From: JARFUG01 sp050485365
GTDB taxonomy: Bacteria; Desulfobacterota; Desulfuromonadia; Desulfuromonadales; JACZKF01
Assembly: GCA_050485365.1 (NCBI GenBank)
Contig: JBJHBH010000079.1
Location: 1 to 16,673, forward strand
DNA length: 16,673 bases
Direction of reading: 5' to 3'
In this document: positions 13,295-16,673 of the stretch, piece after piece
Numbering within the stretch: the stretch's first letter is position 1
Layout of the letters: each line of letters starts with the position of its first letter
Position numbers and translations under genes: made by a program
Notes under the pieces: model-generated
The model's database searches: none
The model's input: the letters and a program-made list of their open reading frames with translations, nothing else
Told to the model about the DNA's origin: nothing

Positions 13295-14425
13295 GTGACC
13301 TCTCTTTATCTTCACGTCCCCTTCTGCCGGAAGAAGTGCCCGTACTGCGATTTCTACTCGGTGGCGGCGCACGAAGAGGCGCTTCGGGCCTACCCCGGGC
13401 GGCTTCTGCGCCACCTGGAGATCGCGCGCGGCGCCGGGTGGCGCGGCCCCTTCGACACCATCTTTTTCGGAGGGGGGACCCCATCGCTTCTGCACCCCGA
13501 AGAGATCGGTCGCGTTCTGGAAGCCGCCGCGCGCCTTTTCGGGATCGCCCCCGACGCCGAAATCTCGCTGGAGGCCAACCCCGGCACCGTCTCCCTTTCG
13601 CTCCTGCGGGACGTGCGCGCCTGCGGCGTCAATCGCATCTCCCTCGGCCTTCAGTCGCTGAGCGCCCCCCACCTCTCGGCGCTCGGCCGCATCCACTCCC
13701 CCGAAGAGGGGAGGCAGGCGTCGCTCTGGGCCCGCAAGGCCGGCTTCGACAACCTCTCCTGCGACCTCATGTTCGCCCTCCCCGGTCAGGACCTCGCCGA
13801 CCTTCGCCGCGAGCTTGACGCCTTCACGGCGCTGCACCCCGATCACCTCTCGTGCTACGGGCTGACGGCGGAAGAAGATACGCCCTTTCACCACCGTCAT
13901 CGCGCAGGGGATCTGACCCTCCCCGACGACGAGACGTTCGCCCGGCAGTTCCTCGAGGTGCACGGCCGCCTCGAAGACGAGGGGTACGGTCATTACGAGA
14001 TCTCCAACTTTGCGCGCCCCGGCAGGGCGTGCCGCCACAATCTCGCCTACTGGCGGCGAAGCGGCGTCTTGGGGATCGGCGCGGGCGCCCATTCGTTCTG
14101 CGCCGAGGGATGGGGGCGGCGCAGCGCCGTCCCCTCGGACCTCGACTCTTTCTGCGAAACGCTCGATGCCGGGCGCGATCCGGCGATCGTGCTGGAGTCC
14201 TTCGACCGACGCGGGGCGATGGCCGAGACCCTCTACCTCGGTCTGCGCACCGCCGAGGGGGTCGACGACGCGGCGTTTCGCGGGCGCTTCGGCATGGGCG
14301 TCGCCCAGGCCTTTGCGCAAGGGGTGCGCCAGGCGGGCGATCGCCTGACCCTGCGCGACGGACGCTGGCGCTTCGATCCGCAGGGGTGGCTCATCTACGA
14401 TCGGCTCATCACACCATTTCTCTGA
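13295..14425 (+). CDS. hemW: HemW, radical-SAM heme chaperone (HemN-like)
   Basis: 376 residues, normal for HemW. Starts MTSLYLHVPFCRKKCPYCDF: the [4Fe-4S]/SAM motif CxxxCxxC is C11, C15, C18, followed by DF. True coproporphyrinogen oxidase HemN has a fourth Cys (CxxCxC), so this fits HemW, which binds heme and delivers it to respiratory enzymes, rather than the oxidase. Other family blocks: FFGGGTPSLL (the GGGTP SAM-binding motif), SLEANPGT, NRISLGLQS, CDLMFALPGQ, SCYGLT, and GHYEISNFARPG, with ARPGRACRHNLAYW after. The C-terminal HemN_C wing is present. The start is GTG at 13295 with only a distant AGAGG, so initiation is probably weak. It is 40 nt after the Usp gene. Confidence 0.93.
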   Translation: MTSLYLHVPFCRKKCPYCDFYSVAAHEEALRAYPGRLLRHLEIARGAGWRGPFDTIFFGGGTPSLLHPEEIGRVLEAAARLFGIAPDAEISLEANPGTVSLSLLRDVRACGVNRISLGLQSLSAPHLSALGRIHSPEEGRQASLWARKAGFDNLSCDLMFALPGQDLADLRRELDAFTALHPDHLSCYGLTAEEDTPFHHRHRAGDLTLPDDETFARQFLEVHGRLEDEGYGHYEISNFARPGRACRHNLAYWRRSGVLGIGAGAHSFCAEGWGRRSAVPSDLDSFCETLDAGRDPAIVLESFDRRGAMAETLYLGLRTAEGVDDAAFRGRFGMGVAQAFAQGVRQAGDRLTLRDGRWRFDPQGWLIYDRLITPFL

Positions 14426-14457
14426 AAATAAAGGACTTTTCTCTCCGGGCTTACCCC

Positions 14458-14486
14458 TTGACAAAGGGGGAGGGCGTTGTTATGTT
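14458..14486 (+). promoter_or_regulatory. Sigma70 promoter of the hrcA-grpE-dnaK operon
   Basis: -35 TTGACA (14458-14463, perfect), 17-nt spacer, -10 TATGTT (14481-14486, 4 of 6). Transcription would start near 14493, right at the edge of the CIRCE element, so HrcA bound there would block the polymerase. A housekeeping promoter repressed by HrcA matches the CIRCE-type heat-shock regulon. Confidence 0.8.
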
Positions 14487-14494
14487 GTTGATCG

Positions 14495-14521
14495 TTAGCA
14501 CTCCGTCACTTTGAGTGCTAA
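14495..14521 (+). promoter_or_regulatory. CIRCE operator (HrcA binding site)
   Basis: TTAGCACTC (14495-14503), 9-nt spacer CGTCACTTT, GAGTGCTAA (14513-14521): a perfect match to the CIRCE consensus inverted repeat. It begins 8 nt after the -10 box, covering the predicted transcription start, and precedes hrcA, so HrcA should repress its own operon. Heat or unfolded protein, via GroEL shortage, should relieve it. Confidence 0.97.
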
Positions 14522-14527
14522 CCGACA

Positions 14528-14555
14528 GGGCCGGATTTTCCGGCTTGTATTTTTT
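14528..14555 (+). terminator. Terminator-like hairpin (possible attenuator) in the hrcA leader
   Basis: GCCGGA (14530-14535) and TCCGGC (14539-14544) form a 6-bp stem with a 3-nt T loop, extendable by two G-T pairs. It is followed by TTGTATTTTTT (14545-14555), giving six consecutive T. This is the layout of a small intrinsic terminator, between the CIRCE and the hrcA start. The stem is short, so strong termination is doubtful. A 10-nt direct repeat GATTTTCCGG (14534-14543 and 14564-14573) allows an alternative pairing of the first arm with the second copy. Confidence 0.4.
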
Positions 14556-14583
14556 GTAGGGACGATTTTCCGGGCGCGGCCAG

Positions 14584-15621
14584 ATGAGTCAGGAACTGAA
14601 CGAACGCAGCCGAAAGATCCTCGAGGCGATCATCGAGGACTACATCGAGTCGGCCGAGCCGGTCGGGTCGCGAGCGGTGACGCGCCGGCACCAGATGGGG
14701 CTCTCCCCCGCGACGGTTCGCAACGTCATGGCCGATCTGGAGGAGATGGGCTACCTGCTCGCCCCCCACACCTCCGCCGGGCGCATCCCCACCGAGAAGG
14801 GGTATCGGTTCTACATCGATTCGCTGTTGCAGGTGCGCCCCCTGACGCGCACCGAGCGCCAGCGCATCGAGCAGCACTATCACCTGAAGGGGAAGCGCAT
14901 CGAAGAGGTCCTGCAGGAGTCGGGCAAGGTCCTCTCGTCGATCTCGCATTACACAGGGCTCGTTCTGGCGCCGCGCTTCACCACCACGGTCTTTCGGCAC
15001 ATCGAGTTCGTGCGCCTCTCCGAGGGGCGCATCCTGGTCATCTTCGTCGCCGAGAGCGGTCTGGTCCAGAACAAGGTCATCGAGACCGACGAGAGGATCT
15101 CCCAGTCCGAGCTCGAGCAGATGACCAACTATCTCAACTTCACCCTGGGGGGGCTGAGCATCTCGGAGGTGAAGTCGAAGATCCTCGAAGAGATGCGCCA
15201 GGAAAAGGCGCTCTACGATCGGCTGCTGAAGATGGCCCTCGAATTCTCGAAGGAGACCTTCGGAGAAGAGGGGGAGGGGCAGGTCTACATCGAAGGGGCG
15301 GTCAACATCCTGGAGCAGCCCGAGTTCGCCGACATCGACCGGATGAAGCGCCTCTTTCGCGCCTTCGAGCAAAAGAGCCTGCTGGTCGAGCTCCTCGACG
15401 CGGCCCAGAGAGCCCGGGGGGTGCAGATCTTCATCGGCAGCGAAAGCGAGTACAGTGAAATCGAGGGGTGCTCCCTGGTGACGGCCACCTACTCGGGGCG
15501 CGGAGGGAACATCGGGACCCTCGGCGTCATCGGCCCGACCCGGATGCCCTACAATCTCGTGATTCCCATCGTCGACTACACGGCCCGGCTGGTGAGCAAG
15601 GTCCTGGAAGTCGACTCCTAG
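14584..15621 (+). CDS. hrcA: Heat-inducible transcription repressor HrcA
   Basis: 345 residues, normal for HrcA, which binds CIRCE as a dimer and represses dnaK and groE operons when GroEL is free. The N-terminal winged helix (about 1-85) is typical: RKILEAIIEDYIESAEPVGS, then SPATVRNVMADLEEMG (recognition region) and APHTSAGRIPTEKGYRFYID. The central GAF-like and insertion domains follow, with VFVAESGLVQN and IGSESEYSEIEGCSLVTATY, the latter in the typical C-terminal 'IG.E........S.V.A.Y' block, then GTLGVIGPTRMPY. No good ribosome-binding site precedes the ATG. It is first in the operon, 62 nt after the CIRCE. Confidence 0.97.
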   Translation: MSQELNERSRKILEAIIEDYIESAEPVGSRAVTRRHQMGLSPATVRNVMADLEEMGYLLAPHTSAGRIPTEKGYRFYIDSLLQVRPLTRTERQRIEQHYHLKGKRIEEVLQESGKVLSSISHYTGLVLAPRFTTTVFRHIEFVRLSEGRILVIFVAESGLVQNKVIETDERISQSELEQMTNYLNFTLGGLSISEVKSKILEEMRQEKALYDRLLKMALEFSKETFGEEGEGQVYIEGAVNILEQPEFADIDRMKRLFRAFEQKSLLVELLDAAQRARGVQIFIGSESEYSEIEGCSLVTATYSGRGGNIGTLGVIGPTRMPYNLVIPIVDYTARLVSKVLEVDS

Positions 15622-15622
15622 C

Positions 15623-15637
15623 AGGAGTATGGACGTG
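15623..15637 (+). promoter_or_regulatory. grpE ribosome-binding site and start region
   Basis: AGGAG at 15623-15627 is only 1 nt from the ATG at 15629, too close for normal initiation, but 7 nt from an in-frame GTG at 15635-15637, an ideal spacing. The GrpE start is therefore more likely the GTG (protein beginning MARKKKETEA) than the ATG. Confidence 0.55.
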
Positions 15638-16198
15638 GCACGAAAGAAAAAAGAGACCGAAGCCTCCGCCGGGGACGCGGAGCATATCGAAGGCGCTGAG
15701 ACGCAGCAAGGCGCTAGCGAGCCGTCGACGCAGCAGATGGAGCAGGCCCTGGAGGACGCGCGCGCAGAAGCGGCCCGCAACTGGGATCTGTACCTGAGGA
15801 CGCAGGCGGATCTGGAGAACTACCGCAAGCGCGCCCAGCGCGAGAAGGACGATCTCTCCAAGTTCGCCAACGAGGCGATTTTGCGCGAGATCCTCCCCGT
15901 CATGGACAACCTGGAGCGCGCCCTGGAGCACGCCGGCGCCGCCGACGGGTCCGAAGGGCTGGTGCAGGGGGTCGAGATGACGATGGAGCAGTTTCGACGG
16001 GTTCTGGAGAAGTTCGGCGTCAAGGCGATCGAGGCCGCGGGCCAACCCTTCGATCCCGCTCTGCACGAGGCGATGGGGCAGATGGAGACCTCCGAGGTCC
16101 CTCCCAACGCGGTGGCCAAGGTCCTGCAGGGGGGCTATCTTCTCAACGACAGGCTGCTGCGCCCGGCTCTGGTCATGATCGCCAAGGCGCCCGCTTAG
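15629..16198 (+). CDS. grpE: GrpE, nucleotide exchange factor for DnaK
   Basis: 189 residues from ATG 15629 (187 from GTG 15635, which has the better-spaced AGGAG). GrpE is a cytoplasmic dimer that releases ADP from DnaK. The N-terminus (about 1-38) is charged and probably disordered, then a long helix/coiled coil (about 39-110) with NWDLYLRTQADLENYRKRAQREKDDL, followed by ILPVMDNLERALEH. The C-terminal beta domain has KAIEAAGQPFDPALHEAMG and the GrpE signature VAKVLQGGYLLNDRLLRPALVMIAK (about 162-186). It is 7 nt after hrcA and 69 nt before dnaK, on the same strand, in the usual order of CIRCE operons. Confidence 0.97.
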   Translation: MDVARKKKETEASAGDAEHIEGAETQQGASEPSTQQMEQALEDARAEAARNWDLYLRTQADLENYRKRAQREKDDLSKFANEAILREILPVMDNLERALEHAGAADGSEGLVQGVEMTMEQFRRVLEKFGVKAIEAAGQPFDPALHEAMGQMETSEVPPNAVAKVLQGGYLLNDRLLRPALVMIAKAPA

Positions 16199-16267
16199 CA
16201 CACATTCGACGAACAGAATCGTCCGCTGGATACGAACGCGAAAAAGCATCAGGGAGGATCATCCATT

Positions 16268-16673
16268 ATGTCAAAAGTCATCGGTATCGACCTCGGAACC
16301 ACCAACTCGTGCGTGGCCGTCATGGAAGGCGGCGAGCCCGTCGTCATCGCCAACTCCGAAGGGTCGAGAACGACCCCGTCGATGGTGGCCTTCACCGAAA
16401 GCGGCGAGCGCCTGGTGGGGCAGCAGGCCAAGCGTCAGGCGGTCACCAACCCCGAAAACACCCTTTTCGCCATCAAGCGCCTCATCGGGCGCAAGTACGA
16501 TACGGAGACGGTGCAGAAGGACATCAAGATCAGCCCCTTCAAGATCATCAAGGCCGACAACGGTGACGCCTGGGTCGAGGCGCGCGGCAAGAAGTACAGC
16601 GCCCCCGAGATCTCGGCGATGGTGCTGCAGAAGATGAAGCAGACCGCCGAGGACTATCTCGGACATGAGGTGA
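16268..16673 (+). CDS. dnaK: DnaK (Hsp70), 5' part only
   Basis: First 135 codons of DnaK, cut by the window end; the last base is codon position 1, and the TGA that closes the window is out of frame, so the protein does not end here. The visible part is the N-terminal ATPase: IGIDLGTTNSCVAV (phosphate-1 loop, about 5-18), NSEGSRTTPSMVAF (28-41), VGQQAKRQAVTNPENTLFAIKRLIGRKY and SAPEISAMVLQKMK. A GGGAGGA ribosome-binding site (16252-16258) lies about 9 nt before the ATG. No second promoter or CIRCE was seen in the 69-nt gap, so it should be transcribed from the hrcA promoter. Confidence 0.98.
   Translation, partial: MSKVIGIDLGTTNSCVAVMEGGEPVVIANSEGSRTTPSMVAFTESGERLVGQQAKRQAVTNPENTLFAIKRLIGRKYDTETVQKDIKISPFKIIKADNGDAWVEARGKKYSAPEISAMVLQKMKQTAEDYLGHEV

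Noticed and set aside
13214..15780. Antisense open frames opposite hemW (13214-14464) and hrcA (14518-15780)
   Set aside because: hemW and hrcA are unambiguous on the plus strand; the antisense products have no motifs, and one would run across the CIRCE and promoter.
16671..16673. TGA at the window end as the dnaK stop codon
   Set aside because: It is out of frame; dnaK continues beyond the window.

Overview
The window is GC-rich, densely packed bacterial chromosomal DNA with no rRNA, tRNA, CRISPR array or insertion sequence. Gene content and order suggest a Gram-negative deltaproteobacterium of the Desulfuromonadales/Geobacter type: an hrcA-grpE-dnaK operon under a CIRCE element with hemW just upstream, comM and trxB housekeeping genes, and a large Mrp/Mbh-type cation antiporter cluster. 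The lineage is inferred from remembered family resemblance, not from a search.

Layout. (1) 1-168: the 3' end of a small P-II-like regulator, convergent with comM. (2) 188-2727, minus strand: comM (YifB-family AAA+ ATPase) and trxB (thioredoxin reductase), separated by a REP-like palindrome. (3) 2728-2903: a divergent promoter region with well-spaced sigma70-like boxes for trxB (minus) and a CDF zinc/cadmium exporter (plus). The exporter is followed by a small secreted or membrane-anchored protein resembling DUF4124. (4) 4197-4988, minus strand: a carbon-nitrogen hydrolase (nitrilase superfamily) with its own promoter. (5) 5239-12754, plus strand: an eleven-gene cluster ordered mrpE, F, G, MbhD-like, MbhE-like, mrpB, mrpC, mrpD, a second antiporter-like subunit, an unrecognised 86-residue membrane protein, and a third antiporter-like subunit. 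A universal stress protein (12787-13254) follows in the same direction. (6) hemW (13295-14425). (7) Heat-shock operon: promoter plus perfect CIRCE, a terminator-like leader hairpin, hrcA, grpE and dnaK, which runs off the window end.

How they work together. The Mrp-type cluster should form one inner-membrane complex exchanging Na+ for H+ at the expense of the proton gradient. Its first eight genes follow the order of the archaeal membrane-bound hydrogenase (Mbh) membrane arm, but no hydrogenase or Fe-S subunit follows. Instead there are two more ND2/4/5-type subunits, giving three antiporter-like channels. The three differ at charged residues normally used for ion translocation: the third has Asn where the TM7 Lys is expected, and the first has Thr where a later Lys is expected. 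This cluster is the most interesting part of the window. The hrcA operon is classical negative-feedback heat-shock control, with a possible extra attenuator in the leader. The rest is ordinary housekeeping: recombination (ComM), thiol redox (TrxB), metal efflux (CDF), heme trafficking (HemW) and amide hydrolysis (nitrilase).
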